DNA of 6,699 nt from positions 1 to 6,699 of the forward strand of contig JAQBZT010000169.1 of assembly GCA_027622355.1 (NCBI GenBank), read 5' to 3'. Position numbers and translations under genes: made by a program. This document shows, one piece after another, positions 1 to 6,637 of this stretch; position 1 is the stretch's first letter; every line of letters starts with the position of its first letter. Source of the DNA: a bacterium. Its GTDB lineage: Bacteria; UBA8248. The notes under the pieces are model-generated. The model was not told the origin of the DNA and did no database searches. It worked only from the letters and a program-made list of their open reading frames with translations.

Positions 1-9
1 CCCTTTTTT

Positions 10-61
10 GGATGGGTCAAGGGGCAGGAAGCGGGCCGGGGGGGGAGAAGAACGGGGAGGG
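10..61. other. G-rich tract, possible REP-like remnant or G-quadruplex
   Basis: This noncoding stretch contains G runs at 14-16, 21-24, 33-35, 38-45, 54-57 and 59-61, enough on paper for a G-quadruplex on the + strand. It begins with GGATGGG and contains GCGGGCCG followed by a G run. It therefore loosely resembles the reverse complement of the C-rich element near the end of the window. The T run just before it (4-9) could be the tail of an upstream gene's terminator, but its stem would lie outside the window. No gene is visible in positions 1-121. Confidence 0.3.
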
Positions 62-121
62 AGGCGAACATAACACGAAAAATCTTAATTCTTCATTTGT
101 ATCGGGGCATTAACGAAATTA

Positions 122-148
122 TTAGCACTCTATCTATAGGAGTGCTAA
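122..148 (+). promoter_or_regulatory. CIRCE operator (HrcA binding site)
   Basis: The sequence is TTAGCACTC (122-130), a 9-base spacer (131-139), then GAGTGCTAA (140-148). Both arms match the CIRCE consensus perfectly. CIRCE is the operator for the heat-shock repressor HrcA, whose activity depends on GroEL in known systems, and it is expected in front of groESL. Here it ends 7 bases before the predicted -35 box, rather than lying downstream of or over the promoter as is more common. hrcA itself is not in the window. Confidence 0.97.
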
Positions 149-155
149 TTTCCTG

Positions 156-184
156 TTGACAGCGCAAACAATAGGGTTTATACC
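156..184 (+). promoter_or_regulatory. Predicted sigma70-type promoter of groESL
   Basis: A perfect -35 hexamer TTGACA (156-161) is followed after 17 bases by TATACC (179-184), which matches the -10 consensus at four of six positions. Transcription would start near 190, giving a 5' leader of about 145 nt before groES. A register with TTTATA at 177-182 is possible but has a short 15-base spacer. The adjacent CIRCE element supports this being the regulated promoter. No clear sigma32-type (CTTGAA / CCCCAT) promoter was seen. Confidence 0.65.
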
Positions 185-210
185 AAGCAACGTGGCGAAT
201 AACAGAAATA

Positions 211-239
211 TGAGTCGGGTTGACTCAACCTTTGAGTCA
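211..239 (+). repeat. Overlapping inverted repeats in the groES leader
   Basis: TGACTCAA (221-228) and TTGAGTCA (232-239) form a perfect 8-bp inverted repeat with a 3-base loop. The upstream TGAGTC (211-216) can instead pair with GACTCA (222-227) across a 5-base loop. The central arm is shared, so the two hairpins exclude each other in RNA. As DNA, the same units could be half-sites for a regulator. The element lies inside the predicted transcript, downstream of the promoter. Confidence 0.6.
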
Positions 240-257
240 TAACGGTAGGCCTCGCGG

Positions 258-291
258 GGAGTAAAAAAAACTCCTGCCGGGGCGGGTTTTT
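258..291 (+). promoter_or_regulatory. Attenuator-like hairpin pair in the groES leader
   Basis: GGAGT (258-262) can pair with ACTCC (270-274) around an A-rich loop. CCTGC (273-277) can pair with GCGGG (282-286), one pair being G-U, and this second hairpin runs directly into five T residues (287-291). The second hairpin looks like a short, weak intrinsic terminator, and its 5' arm overlaps the first hairpin by two bases, so they compete. This layout would suit transcription attenuation, but the stems are short and this is an inference from sequence only. Confidence 0.3.
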
Positions 292-313
292 ACATCCAGG
301 TTTTTACATCCAG
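286..313 (+). repeat. 14-bp perfect tandem duplication
   Basis: GTTTTTACATCCAG occurs twice back to back, at 286-299 and 300-313, with no mismatch. The first copy supplies the T run of the attenuator-like hairpin. The second ends 8 bases before the groES Shine-Dalgarno region. A perfect head-to-tail duplication in a leader suggests a recent slippage event, or an assembly artefact. Confidence 0.9.
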
Positions 314-320
314 ACACAGA

Positions 321-330
321 AGGAGAAGGA
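321..330 (+). promoter_or_regulatory. groES ribosome binding site
   Basis: AGGAGAAGGA (321-330) offers two purine-rich Shine-Dalgarno matches upstream of the ATG at 336. The best core, GGAG (322-325), sits 10 bases from the start codon. This supports ATG 336 as the groES start. Confidence 0.75.
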
Positions 331-335
331 AGAAG

Positions 336-638
336 ATGGCCAAGGTGAAGACCAAGATTCAACCTTTGCAGGATCGCCTCCTGGTCAAGCGCGTTGAGGA
401 GGAAGAGGAAGCGCAGGGGGGCATTATTATTCCCGATTCGGCCAAGGAGAAGCCGCAGGAAGGCGAAGTCGTGGCCGTGGGCCCGGGAAAGGTGACCGAC
501 GATGGCAAAAGGCAGGTGATGGAGCTCAAGCCTGGCGACCGCATTCTCTTTGCCAAATACGCTGGCACCGAGGTGAAAGTGGAGGGTGAGGAATATCTCA
601 TCATGCGGGAGGACGACGTGCTGGCCGTCACACGCTAG
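336..638 (+). CDS. groES: GroES co-chaperonin (10 kDa)
   Basis: GroES forms the heptameric lid that caps the GroEL folding chamber in the cytoplasm during ATP-driven protein folding. The 100-residue product is close to the usual 95-100. It opens with the family pattern PLQDRLLVKR (10-19). The mobile loop that contacts GroEL contains GGIIIPD (28-34) and continues through SAKEKP. GEVVAVGPG follows, then the PGDRILF and YLIMREDDVLAV strands at the C-terminus. An acidic run of five Glu (21-25) precedes the mobile loop. The start is fixed by a good Shine-Dalgarno at 321-330. groEL begins 47 bases after the stop, so the two form an operon, with control expected from CIRCE/HrcA and possibly from the structured leader. 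The identification is secure. Confidence 0.98.
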   Translation: MAKVKTKIQPLQDRLLVKRVEEEEEAQGGIIIPDSAKEKPQEGEVVAVGPGKVTDDGKRQVMELKPGDRILFAKYAGTEVKVEGEEYLIMREDDVLAVTR

Positions 639-685
639 GACGCCGCTGCCTGAGAGACGCAAACCAAAAGGGAGAGTGAAAAACG

Positions 686-2323
<1,638 letters not shown>

Positions 2324-2347
2324 GAAGCACCCGATTCTGCTTTGCCA

Positions 2348-2380
2348 GGGGGGAGCTCTTCGGGGCTCCCCCCTTTTTTT
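2348..2380 (+). terminator. Strong intrinsic terminator of groESL
   Basis: A perfect 9-bp stem, GGGGGGAGC (2348-2356) with GCTCCCCCC (2365-2373), extends inward by a U-G and a C-G pair to a UUCG tetraloop (2359-2362). Seven T residues follow (2374-2380), then a second T run (2382-2387). It lies 24 bases after the groEL stop. The cUUCGg cap makes this a very stable hairpin, so readthrough into the tonB-like gene should be low. Confidence 0.95.
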
Positions 2381-2404
2381 GTTTTTTGGGCGTAAAGTGG
2401 CTTC

Positions 2405-2434
2405 TTGAAGGAAATGGGCCTAATTTCTTAAGAT
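2405..2434 (+). promoter_or_regulatory. Possible promoter of the tonB-like gene
   Basis: TTGAAG (2405-2410) and TAAGAT (2429-2434) are separated by 18 bases, each matching consensus at four of six positions. Transcription would start near 2441. That is after the alternative GTG at 2435 and before the ATG at 2504, which favours the ATG start. A promoter is needed here because of the strong terminator upstream, but this particular match is weak. Confidence 0.35.
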
Positions 2435-2503
2435 GTGAGCGGGTACACAGGTGCCGCCGCTTTTTCATCTGCCGCGGGCAACTCCCGGGCGGATGGTCGG
2501 GAC

Positions 2504-3643
2504 ATGATCATGGACAAGCGCAGGGGGCCGCTCTTTCTGCCCTTGCTTCTTTCGGCGATTCTGCACGCGGTTTTTTTCACGGCGCTGAGCCTGGAGTATG
2601 TCTGGCCGGTGACGGTTTCGGCTCGAAAGCCCATCTCCGTCCGCATCATTCCCGATGCGCTTCCCAAGCCCAAAGAGGTCATCCCGCCCAATCCAGAGAG
2701 CCGCTTTCTCTCGGACGCCAACCGGCGCGAGAGCGGGAAGGGCCCGAAGAAGACCGGGAAGCCCAGTCTCCGCCGCGAGGAGGAGGAAAAACTCCCCGCC
2801 CGGCAGGGTGCGCCGGACGTCAAGGTGCCCCAGGTGGCCGCCCTTTCCCCGCCGCCCGCGCCAAAGCCTGCGCCGCCTGTCCCGAAGGCGGTGCGCCCTG
2901 CGCCGGAGCCTCCCGAGAAAAAAGAAGAAGCCAAGAAGCCGGCCGAGGCGGAAAGGAAAAAGACCGCCCCTCCGCCCGAGAAGGTGAAGGCGCCGGAAAA
3001 GCCCGCGCCCCCTCCGCCCGAGAAAAAGGCGGAGAAGAAAAAGCCGGTCCAGATAAAAACCGTTCAGAAGGAAAAGGCCCCGCCCGAGAAAAAGCCCGAG
3101 AAGAAAGAAGAGATCAAGGTCGCCTCCCTGCCGCCCCCGCCGAAGCCGCCCGCCCCCAAGGCGCCCACGCGCGATCCGCTCGCGCTCTTCCGCCCCCGCC
3201 CCAAGGGAAGCGGCCGGCCGAATGCGCCCAACCTCAGCCTGACCGACGAGGAGGCCGAGCGCATCGCCAAGGCGGCGCGCGAGCGGGATCTGAAAAAAGA
3301 GGGAGAAGAGGGCGATGTCGTTTCGCTCGACACGCGGAACTTCAAGTATGTTTCCTACTTCGCCCACATCAAGCGGAAGATTCAGGCCGCCTGGAGTTGG
3401 CCGCAGGAAGCGCAGAATTTCGGCGGGAAGCTCACCCTGAAATTCGTCCTCCGCTCGGACGGCACCCTCTCGCGGGTGGAACTCCAGAGCTCATCGGGCT
3501 ACCGCATCCTGGACGATGAGGCCATCGCCGCCGTGACGAAGGCGGCGCCCTTCCTGCCGTTTCCGCCGGGCTTCGGCCGCAAGATTCTCCCCATCGAGGG
3601 GAACTTCATCTACGAGCGGACAACAAGAGGCCTGGGCGGCTGA
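2504..3643 (+). CDS. TonB-family energy transducer (orphan)
   Basis: TonB proteins span the periplasm and pass proton-motive energy from an ExbB/ExbD complex to outer-membrane receptors. From ATG 2504 the product has 379 residues. It has a short basic cytoplasmic start (DKRRG) and one membrane segment (about 9-34) carrying Ser17 and His21 in the SxxxH spacing of the E. coli TonB Ser16/His20 motif. A long Pro/Lys/Glu-rich linker follows (about 55-235), with PPPEKK-like repeats, then a charged helix (about 244-270). The C-terminal TonB domain (about 281-370) contains YFAHIKRKIQAAWSWP, LKFVLRSDGTLSRVELQSSSG and DDEAIAAVTKAAPF. The start is uncertain: GTG 2435 and ATG 2510 are alternatives. ATG 2504 places the basic residues directly before the membrane helix and has GGATGG seven bases upstream. 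No exbB, exbD or receptor gene is nearby. TolA-like architecture is the alternative, but the C-terminal domain fits TonB better. Confidence 0.88.
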   Translation: MIMDKRRGPLFLPLLLSAILHAVFFTALSLEYVWPVTVSARKPISVRIIPDALPKPKEVIPPNPESRFLSDANRRESGKGPKKTGKPSLRREEEEKLPARQGAPDVKVPQVAALSPPPAPKPAPPVPKAVRPAPEPPEKKEEAKKPAEAERKKTAPPPEKVKAPEKPAPPPPEKKAEKKKPVQIKTVQKEKAPPEKKPEKKEEIKVASLPPPPKPPAPKAPTRDPLALFRPRPKGSGRPNAPNLSLTDEEAERIAKAARERDLKKEGEEGDVVSLDTRNFKYVSYFAHIKRKIQAAWSWPQEAQNFGGKLTLKFVLRSDGTLSRVELQSSSGYRILDDEAIAAVTKAAPFLPFPPGFGRKILPIEGNFIYERTTRGLGG

Positions 3644-3657
3644 GGCCGACGTTTTTT
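3629..3657 (+). terminator. Weak candidate terminator after the tonB-like gene
   Basis: GGCCT (3629-3633) pairs with AGGCC (3643-3647) across the stop codon, and six T residues follow at 3652-3657. The stem is only 5 bp and is separated from the T run by four bases. A competing hairpin, CGGC-TGAG-GCCG (3637-3648), is also possible. Termination here is plausible but unproven. The rest of the gap to 3785 shows no convincing promoter. Confidence 0.3.
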
Positions 3658-3785
3658 GTCCCGCGCTCTTGCGGCCCGCTTCATTTCCCCCTTTTTCATG
3701 GAGTATGCTGTCCCCCATCCGGTTTTTCTGGCCGTATGCCGAAAACGCAGGGCCGGAGATTGCAATGATGCGAAAAGGAGGCACC

Positions 3786-4331
3786 ATGGCCACGAAAACC
3801 AAAAGAAAGGCCGCCGGAAAGAGCGTTGACCGCAGATTTCGCGCCACCTACGACAAGGACGTGAAGTGGCAGGCCGGCAAGGCGAACGAGCTCCTGACCC
3901 TGCCGCCCGGCATTCAGGTCAAGATATTCGCCTACGATCCGGTGATGAAGCGGATCGACATGAAGGTGAAGTTTCCGAAGGGCTACGTCGAACCCGTGCA
4001 CGTTCACAAAAGCTGGCATTCGATTCTCGTGACGAAGGGCCGGATGTGCGTCGCCGGCAAGGACCTGCGCCCCGGGGATTACGTGTTCGGCTGGGATCTG
4101 CCCCACGGCCCCTACGAGTATCCCGACGGCTGCGAGGTCTTCGTCGTTTTCATGGGCGAGGGCACTCAGCACAAGTGGGAGGAAACCGACTACCTGACCC
4201 ACAAGACGAAGTGGCGGGCGAAGACCAGCACCGGAAAGAAAGCCGTGGCCCGCGGCCAAAGCGCCCGCAAGAAAGTGCTCGCCAAAAAGAAAACGTCGAA
4301 GAAGGAAACCGCCCGGCGGAAGGCCCGGTAG
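3786..4331 (+). CDS. Single-domain cupin protein with basic tails
   Basis: This 181-residue protein has a central cupin-type beta-barrel (about 40-125). The first cupin motif reads GYVEPVHVHKSWHSILVTKG (66-85). His72 and His74 form the metal-binding HxH pair, while the usual Glu ligand position is His78. The second motif, PGDYVFGWDLPHGPYEYPDG (96-115), supplies His107. A four-His metal site is therefore likely, though substrate and reaction cannot be read from sequence. Both ends are strongly basic. The last 32 residues (150-181) are mostly Lys, Arg, Ala, Ser and Thr, resembling histone H1-like tails. ATG 3786 is chosen because AAGGAGG (3775-3781) lies four bases upstream and the cupin homology is downstream; a TTG at 3669 would add 39 unlikely residues. 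Its stop directly abuts the gpsA start, so translation is probably coupled. No signal peptide is visible, so it is likely cytoplasmic. Confidence 0.85.
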   Translation: MATKTKRKAAGKSVDRRFRATYDKDVKWQAGKANELLTLPPGIQVKIFAYDPVMKRIDMKVKFPKGYVEPVHVHKSWHSILVTKGRMCVAGKDLRPGDYVFGWDLPHGPYEYPDGCEVFVVFMGEGTQHKWEETDYLTHKTKWRAKTSTGKKAVARGQSARKKVLAKKKTSKKETARRKAR

Positions 4332-5351
4332 ATGAGTTCGTTGCGAATCGCGGTCATTGGCGCCGGCGCCTGGGGAACAGCGCTCGCGGACGTGTTCGCC
4401 GAAGCCGGCCACGAGGTCACGCTGTGGGTGTTCGAGGCTGATCTTTGCGCGCGCATGACGGCGGACCGGGAGAACGATGTCTACCTTCCCGGCGCCGCGC
4501 TGCAGCCGGGCCTCCGCTTCACCTCGGATCTGGCCGAGGCGGCCTCCGCCGGGCAGGATCTCCTCCTCAGCGTCATGCCGAGCCACGTCGTCCGGCGGGT
4601 GTGGGAGAAGCTCGCCCACGCCGTTCACGAGGACGCCCTCATCGTCAGCGCGACGAAGGGGATCGAGGCGGGCTCCCTCTCGTTGCCGACGCAGATCATC
4701 TCCGAGCTCACGGCCAAGCTGAGGGAGTACACCCCCCGGCTCGCCTGCATCTCGGGTCCCACCTTCGCCCGCGAACTCGCCGAGCGCCGTCCCACCGCCG
4801 TCACCGCCGCCGCGCCCGAGATGGCCGACGCCGAGCGCGTCCAGGCGGCCCTGAGCGCCGGGTGCCTGCGCGTCTACTCGGCGGCCGATCCGATCGGGGT
4901 CCAGCTCGGCGGCGCCCTCAAGAACGTCATTGCCCTTGCGGCCGGCATCTCGGACGGGCTCGAGCTCGGCTACAACGCCCGGGCGGCGCTCATCGTGCGC
5001 GGCCTCGCGGAGATGACCCGCCTCGGACTCGTCATGGGGGGCCAGGCGGAAACCTTCGCCGGCCTCGCTGGGATGGGCGATCTCGTCCTCACCTGCACGG
5101 GGGACCTCAGCCGCAACCGCTCCGTCGGGAGGAGGCTTGGCCAGGGGGAGAAGCTCGACGACATCCTCTCGGGGATGAGCGCCGTCGCCGAGGGCGTCGC
5201 CACCGCCCCCGCGGCGGTCGAACTCGGGCAGAAATACCGCACCGAGCTTCCCATCTGCGAGCAGGTCCACGCCGTCCTCTTCGAGGGCAAGGAGCCCCAG
5301 GCGGCCGTCCGGGAGCTGATGGCCCGCCCCCCGCGGGCCGAGGGGGTCTAG
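4332..5351 (+). CDS. gpsA: Glycerol-3-phosphate dehydrogenase [NAD(P)+]
   Basis: GpsA reduces dihydroxyacetone phosphate to sn-glycerol 3-phosphate with NAD(P)H, supplying the backbone for membrane phospholipids in the cytoplasm. The 339-residue product has the normal length. The Rossmann motif GAGAWG is at 10-15, followed by the conserved SATKG (Lys109), GPTFARELA, and GGALKNVIALAAGI, where Lys197 is the expected catalytic lysine. GLAGMGDLVLTC followed by SRNRSVGRRLGQG is the family's C-terminal signature. The ATG follows the cupin stop with no gap (TAGATG). A GGAAGG Shine-Dalgarno (4318-4323) lies inside the end of the cupin gene. This is the most GC-rich gene in the window, with two sampled rows at 78-82% G+C. 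No clear terminator was found in the 127 bases after it. Confidence 0.97.
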   Translation: MSSLRIAVIGAGAWGTALADVFAEAGHEVTLWVFEADLCARMTADRENDVYLPGAALQPGLRFTSDLAEAASAGQDLLLSVMPSHVVRRVWEKLAHAVHEDALIVSATKGIEAGSLSLPTQIISELTAKLREYTPRLACISGPTFARELAERRPTAVTAAAPEMADAERVQAALSAGCLRVYSAADPIGVQLGGALKNVIALAAGISDGLELGYNARAALIVRGLAEMTRLGLVMGGQAETFAGLAGMGDLVLTCTGDLSRNRSVGRRLGQGEKLDDILSGMSAVAEGVATAPAAVELGQKYRTELPICEQVHAVLFEGKEPQAAVRELMARPPRAEGV

Positions 5352-5407
5352 GGGGACTTCATTTAACTAGCTGAAATCATTCCCAATAAAAAATTTACCA
5401 AAAAGGC

Positions 5408-5436
5408 TTGCATCCTCATCCCTTCCGATATATATT
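5408..5436 (+). promoter_or_regulatory. Predicted promoter of padR
   Basis: TTGCAT (5408-5413) and TATATT (5431-5436) are separated by exactly 17 bases within an A+T-rich gap. The -10 hexamer matches at five of six positions; the -35 is weaker. Transcription would start around 5443, leaving a leader of about 35 bases. The following Shine-Dalgarno AGAGAGG (5464-5470) sits 8 bases from the ATG at 5479. Confidence 0.6.
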
Positions 5437-5454
5437 CCTTTTTAAGATATATCG
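5426..5454 (+). promoter_or_regulatory. Inverted repeat over the -10 box, likely PadR operator
   Basis: CGATATAT (5426-5433) and ATATATCG (5447-5454) form a perfect 8-bp inverted repeat with a 13-base spacer. The arm centres are 21 bases apart, about two turns of B-DNA, which suits a dimeric winged-helix repressor. The left arm overlaps the predicted -10 box and the right arm lies just past the predicted start site. Autorepression by the PadR-type protein encoded 25 bases downstream is the natural reading. Binding itself is inferred. Confidence 0.6.
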
Positions 5455-5478
5455 CGATTTAATAGAGAGGGTTTTCTC

Positions 5479-5850
5479 ATGAGCGACATTGCCCGATTGA
5501 CCGCCCTGGAAATGCTGGTCCTCTCCGTTCTGGTTGATGGCGAGAAGTATGGCCTCCAGATTGCGAGTGCAGTGGAAGAGGATTCTGAAGGACGCAAGAA
5601 GATATCAGTCGGTTCTCTTTATCCGGTGCTTCATCGGCTGGAGAAAAAAGGGTTCGTAAAATCCCGTTGGGGAGAAGCCACCGAAGAAAGGGCCGGAGCG
5701 CGGCGCAGATATTATATAATTACTGCCTTGGGTGAGACGAGTTTGTCGGAAGCCCAAAAAGTTTTCTCGCGTTTGTGGAATTTGGATTTGGGGACTGCCT
5801 ATCATATCATTCTGTCGCGCCTTTGGAATTTTGAAACGAGGACGGTCTGA
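5479..5850 (+). CDS. PadR-family transcriptional regulator
   Basis: PadR proteins are dimeric winged-helix regulators, usually repressors, that sense small molecules or control a linked membrane or stress system. The 123-residue product is of the short subtype. LTALEMLVLSVLVDGEKYGLQIA (7-29) forms the first helices. SVGSLYPVLHRLEKKGFVKS (43-62) covers the recognition helix. RRRYYIITALGE (75-86) is the wing and the start of the C-terminal helix, which continues to the end and would form the dimer interface. It has its own promoter, with an inverted repeat over the -10 box that suggests autoregulation. Its stop codon (TGA 5848-5850) overlaps the ATG of the next gene by one base, so the partner is translationally coupled and probably functionally linked. 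Base composition is intermediate between the GC-rich upstream genes and the A+T-rich partner. Confidence 0.93.
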   Translation: MSDIARLTALEMLVLSVLVDGEKYGLQIASAVEEDSEGRKKISVGSLYPVLHRLEKKGFVKSRWGEATEERAGARRRYYIITALGETSLSEAQKVFSRLWNLDLGTAYHIILSRLWNFETRTV

Positions 5851-6608
5851 TGTCTTTCTGGAGATATTTGGAGCGACTAAAGAAAGAACGGGAGCAACAA
5901 GAAAAAAACCTTAGATTTTCTACATTGTCTACTCAACATCATTACGTCTCAGACCTCACAGTTGAGTTCAGGAAGTCGCTTTTGAGGACACATTCTGTAA
6001 ATAAAATCGTAGAAGAGCATGCAAGCCCTTATCGAGATTTTCAGCGCGGAGTTATGCAGTCAATAAATTTAGCAGGAGCAAATTCGGTAAATAAAATCGT
6101 GCAAGAGCACATGCGACATTATCAAGAACTTATAAATAGAATTATCCATTCAGTTGATCCGATAAACATGGCAAGAAAAGAAGTTGAACAAAATGCAAAG
6201 ATGTTCAACGAAACGCTTAATGCGCACCGAAGAGCGGCAAGTTGGATCAATGAGACTTTTAATGCGACGCATAAAACCAGTAAAAATATTGAAAGAATCT
6301 ATCGAGTTCCTAGAAGTCGGAAAAAGAAAAACGATAAAAGTAATATTAATGAGGAAATTCATTTTCGATCAACCAGGATGTCGCGGGCGATAGATTTTTT
6401 TGGTAAGGCAATTCCTGGTAATTATTATCGAGAAGCATGGATCGGAGATTGTCATGAAATGCGAAATCAAATGATTCAAGAAGGATACCATCCTTTTTGG
6501 GTCGAGCTTCGAACTACTTTCAACATCTGGCTTATGCTCAGAAGTTTGTTGAGAATTAAGATTTCAGATTTCGGCGAGCCTGACAAACAACGAAAAACTG
6601 GAAAATAA
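5850..6608 (+). CDS. PadR-linked repeat protein of unknown function
   Basis: I do not recognise this 252-residue protein as a named family. It begins with a charged helix (1-22). A roughly 30-residue unit occurs twice (SVNKIVEEH at 49-57, SVNKIVQEH at 79-87), then a 14-residue unit twice (FNETLNAH at 119-126, INETFNAT at 133-140). All of this is probably helical or coiled-coil. A basic stretch RSRKKKNDK (155-163) follows. The C-terminal part has IPGNYYREAWIGDCHEMRNQ (188-207), then EGYHPFWVELRTTFNIWLMLRSLLRI (211-236). This resembles the LGDLEE...W...LRS pattern of the prefix domain on PadR-linked permeases, though no permease segment follows. No signal peptide or convincing membrane helix is present; 224-236 is hydrophobic but interrupted by Arg231. 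It is coupled to padR and is A+T-rich (35-43% G+C in three sampled rows), which suggests acquisition by transfer. The domain link is inferred from memory of the pattern. Confidence 0.82.
   Translation: MSFWRYLERLKKEREQQEKNLRFSTLSTQHHYVSDLTVEFRKSLLRTHSVNKIVEEHASPYRDFQRGVMQSINLAGANSVNKIVQEHMRHYQELINRIIHSVDPINMARKEVEQNAKMFNETLNAHRRAASWINETFNATHKTSKNIERIYRVPRSRKKKNDKSNINEEIHFRSTRMSRAIDFFGKAIPGNYYREAWIGDCHEMRNQMIQEGYHPFWVELRTTFNIWLMLRSLLRIKISDFGEPDKQRKTGK
5997..6100 (+). repeat. Intragenic 90-bp-period repeat
   Basis: GTAAATAAAATCGT is identical at 5997-6010 and 6087-6100, exactly 90 bases (30 codons) apart and in the same frame. The bases after it also stay similar (AGAAGAGCA against GCAAGAGCA). 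It encodes the repeated SVNKIV[EQ]EH block. A shorter repeat with a 42-base period follows at about 6204-6269. DNA-level identity suggests relatively recent internal duplication rather than ancient convergence. Confidence 0.85.
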
Positions 6609-6637
6609 TGTAATTCGAATTTCCTTTCGGATACGCG

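Noticed and set aside
2435..2503. GTG 2435 as the start of the tonB-like gene
   Set aside because: It has no close Shine-Dalgarno, adds 23 residues unlike a TonB N-terminus, and lies just upstream of the predicted transcription start. It remains possible.
2386..3519. Alternative + strand frame overlapping the tonB-like gene
   Set aside because: The product is low-complexity Gly/Arg/Ala-rich, while the overlapping frame has a membrane helix and a clear TonB C-terminal domain.
3669..3785. TTG 3669 as an N-terminal extension of the cupin
   Set aside because: ATG 3786 has a near-perfect AAGGAGG upstream, and the added residues look like translated intergenic DNA.
3696..5270. Long open frame (524 codons) on the minus strand opposite the cupin and gpsA genes
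   Set aside because: It is a shadow of two well-supported genes in very GC-rich DNA. Its product is low-complexity and has no recognisable motif.
4445..5374. Alternative + strand frame overlapping gpsA
   Set aside because: The product is an Arg/Gly/Pro-rich frame-shifted shadow. gpsA motifs are intact in the other frame throughout.
5997..6100. Regularly spaced repeats as a possible CRISPR array
   Set aside because: There are only two 14-base matches, in frame inside a coding region with a 90-base period. It is a protein repeat, not repeat-spacer DNA.
6519..6557. Membrane helix at residues 224-236 of the unknown protein
   Set aside because: The hydrophobic run is too short and is interrupted by Arg231 and Arg235, so an amphipathic helix is more likely.
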